Source of the DNA: Haplosporangium gracile
Taxonomy: Eukaryota > Mortierellomycota > Mortierellomycetes > Mortierellales > Mortierellaceae
Assembly (NCBI GenBank): GCA_015499985.1
Contig: JAAAUF010000205.1
Coordinates: 1-25,476, forward strand
Direction: 5' to 3'
Length of the DNA: 25,476 nt
A program made the position numbers and the translations under genes. Positions 8,424 to 18,181 of this stretch are shown in pieces (positions within the stretch are counted from its first letter, which is position 1; every line of letters starts with the position of its first letter). The notes under the pieces are model-generated. The model searched no databases. It saw only the letters and a list, made by a program, of their open reading frames with translations, and was not told the origin of the DNA.

Positions 8424-8785
8424 GTGGTACTGATGAAATGTTGTTGCAATAGTAATTAAACTTAGTACGAGAGAAACCGTTCATTCGGACAATTGGTATT
8501 TGGGCCTGCCTAAGCAGGCAATGACCCGAAGCTATCATCCGTTGGGTTATGGCTGAACGTCTCTAAGCCAGAACCCGTACTAGAACGTGACGATTACCGC
8601 CTTTCCCGATTTTTAGTTGAATACGAATAGATTTTCGGATCCTAAATCATACTACGTGGCGTTATCTTGCAGATCAGAAAGGCTTTGTGATGTTCCTGCC
8701 AATGTTAATTTCAAATAGCGGAAGAGATAAATCCATTGTAGACGACTTTAAATGAACGCGGTATTGTAAGCAGAAGAGAAGTTTC
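8424..8785 (+). pseudogene. 28S (large-subunit) rRNA 3'-end relic
   Basis: About 360 bp match the 3' end of fungal large-subunit rRNA as I know it from yeast 25S. Landmarks in order: TACTGATGAAATGTTGTTGC, AATAGTAATTAAACTTAGTA, ACGAGAGAAACCGTTCATTC, GAAGCTATCATCCGTTGGGT, TATGGCTGAACGTCTCTAAG, ATACGAATAGATTTTCGGAT, TTAATTTCAAATAGCGG, AACGCGGTATTGTAAGCAG. The segment carries substitutions at normally invariant sites (AGAGAAACC for AGAGGAACC, GAACGTCTC for GAACGCCTC, CCTAAGCAGG for CCTGAGCAGG), and the region just after 8785 no longer follows rRNA. There is no 18S, 5.8S or rest of 28S in the window. It is therefore a dispersed, non-functional fragment and not an rDNA unit. Confidence 0.9.
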
Positions 8786-9226
8786 AAGGCTATTTGCTTT
8801 TTTGGACTACTTGGTAAAGTCCATTTTTTAGACCCATTGAGGATTAATGGCAGCGTCGGGCAGATAATGATGATCTGTTCCTTTGCTTATATTGTTCTGA
8901 CGGCCAATATGCCCCTTTGTTAAATGCAATTCGCTCTCTTCTTTCCCCACATTGCATGGCATTGTTGACGTCCCGTGACCGTAGCAGTGACTTTTTCGGA
9001 GCGTGGGTTGGCGGGGAAGGTGATGGGGGTGTGTAAGTGCGTGCGCATTATTACTGGCTGCTGGTCAAAAAAAAACAAAATCGCTGCTTCAACTTTGATC
9101 ACCTGCGCCTCCTATCTCTCTCTTCATTTTTTCGTTTTCTTTTTCCTTGTTTCCCATCACCCATCAACGAAACAAAAGCAACTACAATAACAACGACGAC
9201 GGCACAAACAACAACGATGACAACAA
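8786..9226. other. Intergenic stretch, pyrimidine-rich toward its end
   Basis: No gene seen in 8786-9060. From about 9105 a CT-rich leader (CTCCTATCTCTCTCTTC and following) and then a CA-rich segment precede the decayed F-box gene, as expected for an old promoter and leader. Confidence 0.35.
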
Positions 9227-10374
9227 ATGCAAAGACGCAACCCCTCCCTCATCGTCACCACTATTGCCATCACCCTCTCAGAACTCGCAGAATCCATCCG
9301 CCACCACCTCAACGAATCAGATCTCTACGCCTGCATACGGGTCTGTCGAGCCTGGAACGGCGTCTTCATCCCCCTCTTATGGTACGTCATCGATACCCAT
9401 ACCCTGAGCTGGTGCAAGATCAACAGCGACAACGCCTCGGGAAAAAATATCCACGAAACAAGGCCGAGCAGTGAGTCATGATGATTCTTGAGAAGCATGG
9501 ACATCATGTCCGACATTTGGAGCTTCATTGGGATGTGGTCCTGGAGGCTGCAGTGTTAAGTACCAGTGGGTGCAAGAGCCTCGTTTCGGTGGCTCTGGAT
9601 GATGTATGGCACAACCATCGCACTTTGTCGACTGTTCTGTCTGGACCTACCCTGTCGCTGCTGCTGTTGTTGAGGATGCTGATGTTTTCAACAATGTTCA
9701 CCCTTCGATTACATGGTCTACCGACAAATGAGAGACCTTCATGGATATTTATGAGTACAGGGAGTAGAAGGGACACCGACGAGATATTGAGCAGTTCTTC
9801 CTCCTCATCCGACAGGACCCGAGTCTCGTCCATATCTTTTCCCCATGCTTTGGATCCATCAAAGATCTGCCTATGAGGCTTCTTTCCGAGGCGCTTGCGG
9901 GAATGAGGAATTTTAAGGAATTGGATCTGGAATGGATGTCGAAGTCATTTTGGATGCTGCGCTGAGGTTGAAAAGTCAAGGGGGTATGCGCCGGAGAAGT
10001 TGGAGTCCATGTCTCTGCAGAGAGAGTATACAGCTTTGCGAGGTTTGAGTTTTCGGCACATGGTCGAGATCCCTAGTTTGCTCGCGCTGTTGAAGCGCCT
10101 TCCTGGACTGGAGGGGCTGTGGCTGTGGCAGGTTGTCTCGGGAATATCATCGTCGTCGTACATGGTCGTAAGCGCAGCGGTGAATACAACAGAGCCGTTC
10201 CCGCAAGTGAAGGTGTTGCGTCTAGACGGGCCAATGATGAAGCAGGACGATGCGTCGATTGCACTGCTGGTGGGGTTGCTTCCGGGGTTGGTACGACTCT
10301 GGACCACGACATTGTATGAAGAGGCCATGAAAACGCTGAGAGAGAAGTGTTATTTGAAGGAGGTTCATTGGTGA
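9227..10374 (+). pseudogene. Frameshifted F-box/LRR-like gene relic
   Basis: A paralogue of the intact gene at 10755-12026. An F-box frame starts at 9227 (LSELAESIRHHLNESDLYAC, then IRVCRAWN...LLWYVID). At 9478-9481 an overlapping ATGA marks a shift to another frame carrying KHGHHVRHLELHWDVVLEA, matching KYGHHIRQLRATWNIVLEA in the intact gene. A third frame (about 9772-9963) carries the segment matching VERFWSLVHQNPGLVRL and ends at a TGA. The middle LRR part is then missing, and similarity resumes from about 9985 with LLKRLPGLEGLWLW and DDASIALLVGLLPGLVRL, ending at a TGA in the same relative position as the intact copy. At least two frameshifts and an internal deletion are present. The order and direction of the pair indicate local duplication followed by decay. 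Confidence 0.8.
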
Positions 10375-10754
10375 TGAGCGGTTGACTAAGGCCTGGAAGG
10401 TTGTTAATTTAAACAGGGGGTAGTTTAGTTTCGTGCATGATTGAATGCATAAAGTGCCGTTTGCTTTTGACTTGCATTTACAATGGGTAGGAGAGAATGA
10501 GAAAGAGTGCTGTGCATTGAACCTTTAGTCTCACGGACCCCATTTCTATTTTTGTTAAAAGCAAGGAAAAGAAATTCAGGGGGATTGGTTGTTGGAAAGT
10601 GTACTGCGCCGGTACATCAGTGCCAATGCAAAAAAAAAAAAAAACGGGGTGTGGATTTGACTTTCTTTCATTCACACGCTCTCTTCCTTTTCTTGCTTCT
10701 TTCTCTTTTGTTGCAGTTCTCCAACAGACACTGCCACTGCCATCACCATTTACA
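10375..10754. other. Intergenic/promoter stretch of the F-box gene
   Basis: Contains a run of 15 A near 10629-10643 and a pyrimidine-rich leader (about 10665-10716, ending TTGTTGCAG) directly before the ATG at 10755. No TATA box is clear. Confidence 0.4.
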
Positions 10755-12026
10755 ATGATTGACCTCCATTCAACCCCTCTTCTTATCAGCAGCAGCACCA
10801 CCACCGACAATATCGTCATATCGCTACCAGAAGTCATCCAACTCATCGCAATTTATCTCGAACCTTCAGACGTCCGATCATGTATCTTCGTGAATCGCCA
10901 CTGGAACCAATCTTTCACACCTCTACTCTGGCATACTGTCGACACTCTCTCAAAGCCTTGGCAACGAATGTTTCGCATCCATGACTCTAAAGAAGATCTA
11001 CCAAGAGACGAAATCGCAGCATGGATCCGGGTAGCGATCGCAAAATATGGACACCATATCCGACAGTTGAGGGCGACTTGGAATATCGTTCTCGAAGCTG
11101 TGTCGGCCAACAGTGGGTGCACCCAATTGACCTCGCTGGATGTTGGGTCGGTCATGTACCATCGCACGGCGACGCCCTTGGCGCTAGAGACGGTCATGGC
11201 AGCACTACCGCACCCGCCAACGACAGTACTGTATGCAACTGGCCAGACAGCAACTCCTCTTGTCCAATGGCTGCACCTCCCATGGGTCTCCAACCGGAGG
11301 AGCTATAGACCAGGCGTCGTCAACGAGGATCTGAGGCGTAAGATCACCGTCGAAAGGTTCTGGTCCCTTGTCCATCAAAACCCGGGTCTTGTCCGCCTAA
11401 AGTTTCCCTATCTCGGACCCATGAACGACTTGTCCAAGGAGTACATCCTCGAGCGGCTCTTAGCGTTGAAGCAGTTGCGGGATCTGGACCTGGAGCTGAC
11501 GTTGTTGGATGCCAGGACCATGCTGCGCTTGTTTCCCAAGTTGGAGCGGCTGCGGATATATAACCTGGATGGACTGTTGATGTTGCCGATGCAGGAGCAG
11601 TACAGTCATCTTCAGGCGTTGGGGCTTCGGACGTATGTGATGTTCAGCCATGTCATCAAAGTACTCGATCATCTACCGGGGCTGGAGGAACTGTGGATCA
11701 AGGGCGTCGCAGTTGAGCCTATTGCTCACCTGCGTGCAACAATGGCCTCTGCTGACGTTGCACTCAAGGCACAGGGGGAGGTGGTGGCGCTACCGTTGAT
11801 AAAGTCGTTTTACATTGACGAGACACTACCTCGGGACGACGAAAGTATTGCCTTGCTTGTGAGGCGGTTCCCTCGCCTTGTGCAGATTAGGACAGCTGTG
11901 TATCGAGCGACGAGGAAGGCGCTTTGGGACCATTGCTATTTTCTGGAGGAGATGCATGGTGTGAAGGAGGGTGCTGAGGCGTGGAAGCGGCGGAGGGTGG
12001 GGGATGAGCGTAAGCAGTGTAAATAA
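10755..12026 (+). CDS. F-box/LRR-like protein (423 aa)
   Basis: An intact single-exon gene. The ATG at 10755 sits in TTTACAATG after a CT-rich leader; the frame is open further upstream only through non-ATG codons. Residues 22-62 form an F-box (VISLPEVIQLIAIYLEPSDV, then RSCIFVNRHWNQ...LLWHTVD), the Skp1-binding module of SCF ubiquitin ligases. The rest (about 95-400) shows irregular leucine-rich repeats such as LKQLRDLDLELTLLDARTML and LPGLEELWIKGV, likely the substrate-binding part. The C-terminus is basic (AWKRRRVGDERK). Expected role: substrate adaptor in SCF-dependent ubiquitination; the substrate is unknown. Large F-box/LRR families are usual in Mortierellomycota. It is the only intact member of a local subfamily with relics at 9227-10374 and 24981-25413. 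Confidence 0.85.
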   Translation: MIDLHSTPLLISSSTTTDNIVISLPEVIQLIAIYLEPSDVRSCIFVNRHWNQSFTPLLWHTVDTLSKPWQRMFRIHDSKEDLPRDEIAAWIRVAIAKYGHHIRQLRATWNIVLEAVSANSGCTQLTSLDVGSVMYHRTATPLALETVMAALPHPPTTVLYATGQTATPLVQWLHLPWVSNRRSYRPGVVNEDLRRKITVERFWSLVHQNPGLVRLKFPYLGPMNDLSKEYILERLLALKQLRDLDLELTLLDARTMLRLFPKLERLRIYNLDGLLMLPMQEQYSHLQALGLRTYVMFSHVIKVLDHLPGLEELWIKGVAVEPIAHLRATMASADVALKAQGEVVALPLIKSFYIDETLPRDDESIALLVRRFPRLVQIRTAVYRATRKALWDHCYFLEEMHGVKEGAEAWKRRRVGDERKQCK

Positions 12027-12516
12027 ACATGGAGACGGAGGTTTGTTTGGTTTTGTTTGCGAGAGAGAGAGAGAGTGCTGATGTTGTATGCATCTTGTTT
12101 TCTTTTTTCTTTTGTGTACATGCATGTGGGCTATGGCGCACCCCCGCAGCATGCGCTCATGCAAAAATCAAACGGAGCAAAATGAAGACCAGATTGCAGG
12201 CAAGAGAAGGGAAAGGAAAATAGGCAAGTAAGGCCGGGTCACCTTACTTCCTTCTTTTTCCCTATTTTATCTTCGCTTCTTTCGTTATCCCTCCTCTCAT
12301 CTAGTTCCGTTACCTTCCTTGCCACTAATATCATTCAACATCCTCTTTTCTTCCTTCGTTTTCGCCAATCACTGTTTGTCCATTGTTTTCTCTGAATTCG
12401 GAATCGACTACTAGTTTCCCTTCGATTGTCCAGCTTTTTTGACTTTTGTTTCTTTTATGAGGGTTGACGTTTGAACCTGTCTTTTTTCATATTTTACTTT
12501 TTCTTTTTTTTTTCTT
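12027..12516. other. Intergenic stretch with GA microsatellite and CT-rich tract
   Basis: (GA)n lies near 12061-12074 in the 3' region of the F-box gene. From about 12240 to 12440 the plus strand is strongly pyrimidine-rich, resembling the leaders of other genes here, but only the relic at 12517 follows it. Confidence 0.4.
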
Positions 12517-12795
12517 GAATTCGACATCATCGTCGAGCTCCATGCCGACTTGAGTGTCGAGCATCCCCTTTGATGGATCAATTTCAAAATGGCATTTTCT
12601 TCACGGATTGATGAGCTCCAAGAACTAACCGTGGATGTGGTTGTTCCCCTCACCAACGACCCTCATTTTCATTTTTGCTTTGCGGGGCTTCCCGTTGCTC
12701 AGTTTTCTTTAAACATGAAGGGAAATCTGACGATGAACAAAATGCCTGTAAAAATGTGGTGCAAAATTGCCCGTCTAACGTTCCAAGGGATGAGG
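12517..12795 (+). pseudogene. Relic of an unrecognised protein family, copy 2
   Basis: The frame starting at 12517 (EFDIIVELHADLSVEHPL) hits a TGA at 12571-12573, then continues in the same frame through an ATG at 12589 with ELQELTVDVVVPLTNDPHFH and a segment containing LNMKGNLTMNKMPVKMW. A possible donor GTATGA follows at 12796. About 200 bp match the minus-strand relic at 4150-4360. Both copies begin after a long polypyrimidine tract; here the AG of the presumed splice acceptor is lost (TTCTTGAATTC). I do not recognise the family. The frame from ATG 12589 to 12849 (86 codons) could be expressed, but the stop and the matching decayed copy argue for a relic. Confidence 0.45.
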
Positions 12796-13843
12796 TATGA
12801 CTGTGTTGATCTAAAGATATGTTTTTTTCTATTCAATACATGTTTATGATAATCATACGTTCGCAGTTAGCCAAAGTCCTTCCTTGATCATTATTTTGTC
12901 GCAAACATCCTATTGCCTAGCCTTTAATTTTTTCCCCTAAAACCGAGCATTGAAATTTGAAGAAATTGGATTTCTTAAAGCCAGTTCATTGGTGGAAGTT
13001 CCAGGTGTGTAGATCGCGTTAGAGACGGTTACTTACACAAAGGCTACTCCCGATTGTTTTGGATGAACGATATTCATAGAGAATCAATACACACAAGTGT
13101 TCCAGTCGACAGACGAGAGTAATTCAAGTCAATCTTATAGAGAACCGGTTCGACTTTAGTTTACTTTGAAAGGCTCGTGACAACACAAAAAATCTGTTGC
13201 TCTATTGGATTTCAGACCGCCGTAATAAGCTCGTGTGTTCCATTTACCGCGTGAGGCTGCAGAGAACTAAACTGTTCCGGCAAGGTCTATTATGCTTTCC
13301 TATTTGTTGTCAAATAAGAGTGCGCCATAGCTGAGGGTTAAAGCAAACGATAGTAGCAGTTCATTTCTGAGCTGCTCTGACTGTTTTCATAGGTAGCATG
13401 TTAGAGAGACAGAGCGAGAGAATGGGAAAGAAGAGAAGGCGCAAAATGGAGGGGAGGAGGGAGGTGAGTTGGCTAAAGTATGGCTCACAAGTTGAAATGG
13501 CCCATGCATGGCGTATAAGCGCGGTGTTGCTGATGCTTCATGGACTATTGAGGGAAGCAATGATGACTCTTTGTTACAAAAACATGGATTAGAGACAGAG
13601 AAATAATTGAAGGATTCCAGTAACGATTTTATTTTCTTACTCCAATATTAACAAATTCATGAAAAAGTGACAGGTACCCAATCAATATCATTTAGCAACC
13701 TTCTCATCTCGTTGATGCACGGTAAAAAAAACGTGAATGCGAAGGAGCAGAAGAGAGCGGAAGAGTAAGGCCCAACCGGCAAGTATACTCAGAAAAAAGC
13801 ATACTTCTTAAAAAAATATTGGTAAAGATGTGTAAAGACAAAG
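12796..13843. other. Intergenic stretch, no supported gene
   Basis: A purine-rich segment near 13398-13470 and AT-rich sequence near 13600-13840. The 64-codon frame at 13398 is low-complexity Arg/Lys and not supported. The last part is the 3' region of the minus-strand F-box gene. Confidence 0.4.
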
Positions 13844-15769
13844 TTACCTCAAGGGGACCATGACACAGACACCCGAGGACTCATGCACAACATCCGGTCT
13901 CAACATCTTCATAACACCCAGCAACCGCGCCTTCCTCATATCCTCCTCTGTCTCCACTAACAACGACCCCTCAGTGCTACACAATCCGCGCATCACTTTC
14001 AGCTTCTTCCAGCTCTCACTCATCCATCCAAGCTCTGCCTCTCCAATTTCATGCTCGATCCCCTCAAACCCAAACACCTCCAGATTCTTCAATCCCGCGA
14101 GTTCTTCAAGTCCCATCTCTAACGACAGTCGCAGACAATCGTACATCCTGGGTCGCTTCCTGTCAACCCAACTGCCGCCCTGACCTCCTTTCGCCCACGT
14201 CGTATTCTCGTGTAGTTGGAAATCTGCACCAATGTCGAGTGTCTTGAGGTTGCGCAAGGATCCGATCCGACTCAGGACCAGTCTCTGCTGTTGCCGGATC
14301 GATTCCTGCTGCAGAAAGACCCTGTTTTCCTTGAAACGGAAAGGACCCGGCAGACCCTTGATCTGCTTCCAGATCGCCTCAAACTCGATCGGCAGGACCT
14401 TCAATCCGCCAATCTGGCACCGCAAGAAGGTCAAGTTTGGCCAGACACCAGTATAGTCCCACAGAGTCTTGTCACACAATGTCCGGCCGATCCAATCAAT
14501 CTTTTCCAGAGCCGGACAAGTCATGATCAACTCCTCCAGGGATTTCGCCTCATGGTTCTCTTGCCATCGTCCTGGTGTGAGTTGAAGAATCGGCCCGACG
14601 TTGCTCCCTTCGACTGTCGTCAATGCTGAACAGTGCTCCGAAAAAGAGCGGACAAGATTGACATGCAGTCGCGTCAAGTGTATAGTCTTCAAAGCTGGCA
14701 TCCAGGGAAGCATCGTATCCAGTAGACGCTTATCCAGTAAATACCCATTATTGCCCATAAAGGTCCCGATCTGTAGTCTCTCGAGACCGCTGTAAATGTC
14801 GTCCATCAGGAGCTCAGATTCTTGATAGGAGAACATGGGTGCAATGTGGTTCAGACATCGGATCGACAGCGACTCGAGGTTGGGTGCGTTCCTGAGAAAC
14901 TGGAAGAGCTCTTGGCAGGGTGTTGACCTGTTGAGTTCGACGTGTATGAGTCGCTGCGCTGGCTCTGTCAACGAGAGAGGCCCACAAGGATCGGTGAGAT
15001 TTACATATCGTCTCAATTTTGGGACTGCTTGCATAATAGCAGCAAGCTCGACCTGCACAAAATCGTTCTCAAGCTCCCTCAGCTCCCGAAGCGATCTCAG
15101 AATCTCGATAAAGTACTCGCTCGACACTAGGTCCATGAACAGTGTCAAACTCTCATCCAATCTCAGGACCTGCAGATCCCTGTTCTCCTTCAACAGCATC
15201 CAAAACCCCCTTGTCACTTCCCAGTCCACCTCCATTTGCGCCAACGTAATCTTTGACAGGTCCAGACTTCTTGGTTCAAACACCTGCTGAAAGGTCACGC
15301 TATCAACAATACCCTCCATCGCATCCTGCCACCGAATCCCTGCCATCTCTGCTTGCTCCTCAGGCGACAAGTCATACATCCACTCGTGCTCCAGCTCCTG
15401 AAACCCCCCCGGCTTTATTTTCCCAATCCTCAACGTCTTCAACATCGTACAAGCCTGCGTACAACACATAGCATCCAGAATCTCCCTCCTCCGAATGCGC
15501 AAATTCTGAACAAGATGCCCATACTTCAGAAACACCCTTCTCGCCCACTCGACTCCACTGCCATCGCTCGGGTCCATGCGTCGAATGTTTAGAAAAGAGT
15601 CCAGGATGAAGTTCCACGAGTAGAGCGAATCGTCGATCGAGGTCCAGAGTTTAGGGATGAGGGCGATGTTCCATGAGCGACAGACACGGATGGCTGAGTA
15701 GAGATGTGGTGGGTCGAGATGTGTCCCGATCTGGGTGATGATCTCTGGGATCTCTTTGTTTGTAGCCAT
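13844..15769 (-). CDS. F-box/LRR-like protein (641 aa)
   Basis: An intact single-exon gene. The first ATG in frame is at 15769 (MATNKEIPEI); upstream in-frame codons include only a TTG, so this start is preferred. Residues 6-46 are an F-box (IPEIITQIGTHLDPPHLYSA, then IRVCRSWNIALIPKLWTSID). Leucine-rich segments follow to the C-terminus: LRSLRELRELENDFV, APNLESLSIRCL, WMPALKTIHLTRLHV, CPALEKIDWIG, IGSLRNLKTLDIG, LAGLKNLEVFGFEGIEHEIG, then the SWKKLKVMRGL motif common at the end of this fungal family. Predicted SCF substrate adaptor with an LRR-like solenoid. It belongs to a different subfamily from the 423-residue protein, and its C-terminal motifs resemble the relic at 18182-19075. No function beyond F-box adaptor can be given. 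Confidence 0.87.
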   Translation of the reverse strand: MATNKEIPEIITQIGTHLDPPHLYSAIRVCRSWNIALIPKLWTSIDDSLYSWNFILDSFLNIRRMDPSDGSGVEWARRVFLKYGHLVQNLRIRRREILDAMCCTQACTMLKTLRIGKIKPGGFQELEHEWMYDLSPEEQAEMAGIRWQDAMEGIVDSVTFQQVFEPRSLDLSKITLAQMEVDWEVTRGFWMLLKENRDLQVLRLDESLTLFMDLVSSEYFIEILRSLRELRELENDFVQVELAAIMQAVPKLRRYVNLTDPCGPLSLTEPAQRLIHVELNRSTPCQELFQFLRNAPNLESLSIRCLNHIAPMFSYQESELLMDDIYSGLERLQIGTFMGNNGYLLDKRLLDTMLPWMPALKTIHLTRLHVNLVRSFSEHCSALTTVEGSNVGPILQLTPGRWQENHEAKSLEELIMTCPALEKIDWIGRTLCDKTLWDYTGVWPNLTFLRCQIGGLKVLPIEFEAIWKQIKGLPGPFRFKENRVFLQQESIRQQQRLVLSRIGSLRNLKTLDIGADFQLHENTTWAKGGQGGSWVDRKRPRMYDCLRLSLEMGLEELAGLKNLEVFGFEGIEHEIGEAELGWMSESWKKLKVMRGLCSTEGSLLVETEEDMRKARLLGVMKMLRPDVVHESSGVCVMVPLR

Positions 15770-16330
15770 CTCTTCGTGGTGTTGTTGGAATGAAGGAAGG
15801 GTGGATGTGAGTGACAAAGAAGTAAGTGAAAAAGAGTGAGGATGAATAAAAGAAGGTTGGTGCGTGTGAAAAAAAAAGATGTTAAACCGGGTAACGGACG
15901 GAGAAGGGGGCCAGAGGGAAAGAAAGGTTACGACTGGAGCTTACATTAAGAGAAGACACCATGGTTCCCTTTCTTCTCTGTCTTTCCGCGCCCAAAGAAA
16001 AAAAAAGAAATTTGCCAAGGCGCAGACGCATTTGTCTGTGTTTGTTTGCTTGTTTTGCTTGGCCATTGGCTGTCTGTCCCTCTGTCTGGGTACCAAAGGA
16101 GTGCTCTCGCTTTTACCGCGTTCCCACGCCCCTTCCCTTGTCTGGCCATTTCCACATATCATGTATCCCTGGCATCTATTTTTTTTTTTTTTTCCTTGTC
16201 AGCTTCTTTCCTGTCAAGAAGCAACAAGCAAACGCCGATCTCGTGCTTCCTTCTACTCATGCAACAAACACAACGGACACACAAGCGCAGACCAAAAACA
16301 ATGAAAATAACACGAGTAATGTTTATTATT
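15770..16330. other. Intergenic stretch: F-box promoter and PQ-loop 3' region
   Basis: Upstream of the minus-strand F-box gene lies a purine-rich leader (15780-15930 on the plus strand). A run of about 16 T occurs near 16179-16194. No gene is supported; frames here are shadows or low-complexity. Confidence 0.4.
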
Positions 16331-17227
16331 TTACTTGCAAACCTCCTCCTCCTCCTCGGGCTGTACCTCTAATATCTGCTGAGCCAGCCTCTTTCTCCTC
16401 TCCCTCCTCACGCCAATAAATGCAACCACAAGCAATACCGACACCCCAATCGGACACACAATACTGACCACTGACGTCCTCAACACCAACAGCACCACAA
16501 ACCCACACAGCAACAGACTCATCACCCCGACCACCGGTCTCCAGATCCTCGCCGGTTGGGTATAGATAATCAACTGTATAAAGTTGAAATAAGCAAAGGT
16601 CGAGGAGAAGTAGGTCATGAAAACGTATTGCGTCGGCATGAGGAGTGTGAACTGCATAATCACATCGGTCGTCTTGCCAATAAAGGAGAGGACGAGGGAG
16701 ATGTAGGATTGGCCAGACACGGAACGACGGCGCATGTTGAGGACCACCTGGAAGTAAGTCTCGATCGACCACAACACAATCGGCACGAGCACCATCTTCG
16801 ACGATGTCTCTCCGTCCTTCTTCCCAAAAGCATGTGTCACCTCCAACGTAATAAGAACCGCATAGACCACCACCGACACACCCACCAGCACCACCTTCCT
16901 CCTCCTCAAAACCTCCGAATACACCATAAACTGGAGCAACATCCCCGCCTCCAGAATCGGCATATACCATCCACTAATCCTCGTAAACAACGGCACCTGA
17001 ATATCCAGGATAAAGAACAGGTTGATTAGACTGGCGGTGAAATTACAGGACGCCCAGACGAAACTGAGCCCCGTTGTGGATTGACGACGAAAGTTCTTGA
17101 TGAGTTGCGGGAGGAGGACGAGGAACCAGATGACATTGGAGATGTAGCCACAGGTGTTTGCGAGGATGCAGAGGGCGGTCGGTAGGTTTGGGTCGCAGTT
17201 CTGTCGGAGTGGGCCGTCGTTGTCCAT
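16331..17227 (-). CDS. PQ-loop repeat (MtN3/SWEET-clan) seven-helix membrane protein
   Basis: 298 residues, single exon, ATG at 17227 (MDNDGPLRQN); the upstream frame is open but low-complexity and lacks a better ATG context. The first PQ-loop is clear: helix 1 ends VLLPQLIKNFRRQSTTGLSF with P40-Q41, followed by the usual SF/W motif. The second repeat is degenerate, with F159-Q160 in place of PQ (SIETYFQVVLNMRRRSVSGQ). About seven hydrophobic helices are visible (roughly 25-42, 54-75, 88-105, 112-132, 145-165, 175-222, 232-275, the last two stretches each long enough for more than one), then a basic segment (RRERRKR) and an acidic tail with five Glu. PQ-loop proteins in fungi include vacuolar basic amino-acid exporters and related transporters; the substrate cannot be told here. 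Membrane location (vacuole or Golgi/endosome) is inferred from the family. Confidence 0.88.
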   Translation of the reverse strand: MDNDGPLRQNCDPNLPTALCILANTCGYISNVIWFLVLLPQLIKNFRRQSTTGLSFVWASCNFTASLINLFFILDIQVPLFTRISGWYMPILEAGMLLQFMVYSEVLRRRKVVLVGVSVVVYAVLITLEVTHAFGKKDGETSSKMVLVPIVLWSIETYFQVVLNMRRRSVSGQSYISLVLSFIGKTTDVIMQFTLLMPTQYVFMTYFSSTFAYFNFIQLIIYTQPARIWRPVVGVMSLLLCGFVVLLVLRTSVVSIVCPIGVSVLLVVAFIGVRRERRKRLAQQILEVQPEEEEEVCK

Positions 17228-18181
17228 TTTTGGAGGGAGTGTTGCTGCTTGTTGGTTTGATTGCGGAGAGAGAGGAAGAGGAAAGAGAGAGAGGATGATG
17301 GTGCGAGGAGAAGGAAATGAGGATGGTAAACGTGCAGAGCTGGACGCTGAAAGAAGAGAACGAAAAGAAAACACACAAAATAAGCAAAAAGAAAAAGGGA
17401 GACAGAAGCGCAAGGAAGAGAGGGAGGAGTGGGGATTTGGGAGTGGAGTGCCCACTAAAATAAAGATGCCTTTTTTATTTTTTATTTCAGCCGCAAAAAC
17501 CCCGATTAGCCAGCTATTCACGACTACGTTTTTGTTCCAAACCCATGTAAACCCCCGCTTACAACTGGATTAGCGTTCAATTTTTTAATTCATAGTCTCG
17601 AACCTTTTTTATGCTTTCCTTCTTTTTTCACTTGTGTCGATTGAACCTTGTGTGTGCGCCAACATGCATCCATCCATGCATGTACGCCCTATAGTAGACT
17701 TATCACTTCGATTACTGTAAACATAGCAACAAAAGAGACGATTCCATTTGTCAACAAAGAGAAACAAGTCATAGAGTATTAGTACAGCAAGCTTCTTTTG
17801 TTGACGATACCAAGCCTAATTGCTCTTGTTGCTCTCGATATAGATATCTTCCAAAGTGAACCTCCTCAATGGTTGCATGGTGAGAAAAATGAAAACAGGC
17901 AGACGCTTATCTTCATGGCGTCAAAGGTACATGTATATCCAAGGTACGCTGAGGTGAATGGTTGCTATAGCTGTTTACCATTTATGTTTTTTTGAGACTG
18001 GTTCCTGAGATCCTTGACACTATCACAAAAAAAACCAACTCAGCGGTTAACGAGTGCAGAGTCTCGCATGATGTGGATCTATGGTCTCTGCTGTTGGAAT
18101 CAAATAATTTTTAGAGTAGACAAGTCAATCGGAAACATCTTTTGCGTCTAGCCATGCCTGTCCTTTCGACAAGGAAGAAGT
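17228..18181. other. Intergenic stretch: promoter of the PQ-loop gene, otherwise empty
   Basis: 17228-17450 is pyrimidine-rich on the minus strand, the expected leader of the PQ-loop gene. 17580-18180 is AT-rich with no supported gene and a small palindromic cluster (TGCATCCATCCATGCATG, about 17665-17682). Confidence 0.4.

Noticed and set aside
8014..8593. A solo LTR of about 580 bp from TGTCACGT to ACGTGACG.
   Set aside because: The right-hand motif lies inside the 28S rRNA relic (GAACG(C/T)G...), so the apparent terminal inverted repeat is chance. No target duplication was found.
8424..8785. Repeat-induced point mutation as the cause of changes in the rRNA relic.
   Set aside because: Changes include A-to-G, T-to-C and transversions as well as C-to-T, so they do not show a one-directional bias by eye.
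10599..10754. N-terminal extension of the F-box gene (52 more codons).
   Set aside because: It begins at a GTG, encodes a poly-Lys stretch from the A run, and lies in the CT-rich leader. The ATG at 10755 gives a normal F-box N-terminus.
13146..13160. GGTTCGAC as a tRNA B box.
   Set aside because: The next bases do not complete the B box, and no A box or acceptor stem is found around it. No tRNA gene was found elsewhere in the window.
15770..15817. A 16-residue longer start of the minus-strand F-box gene.
   Set aside because: It would begin at TTG. The ATG at 15769 is the first in-frame ATG and fits the family.
17228..17521. 98-residue N-terminal extension of the PQ-loop protein.
   Set aside because: Low-complexity Ser/Phe/Pro sequence translated from the pyrimidine-rich leader. 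The ATG at 17227 gives the usual short N-terminus before helix 1.
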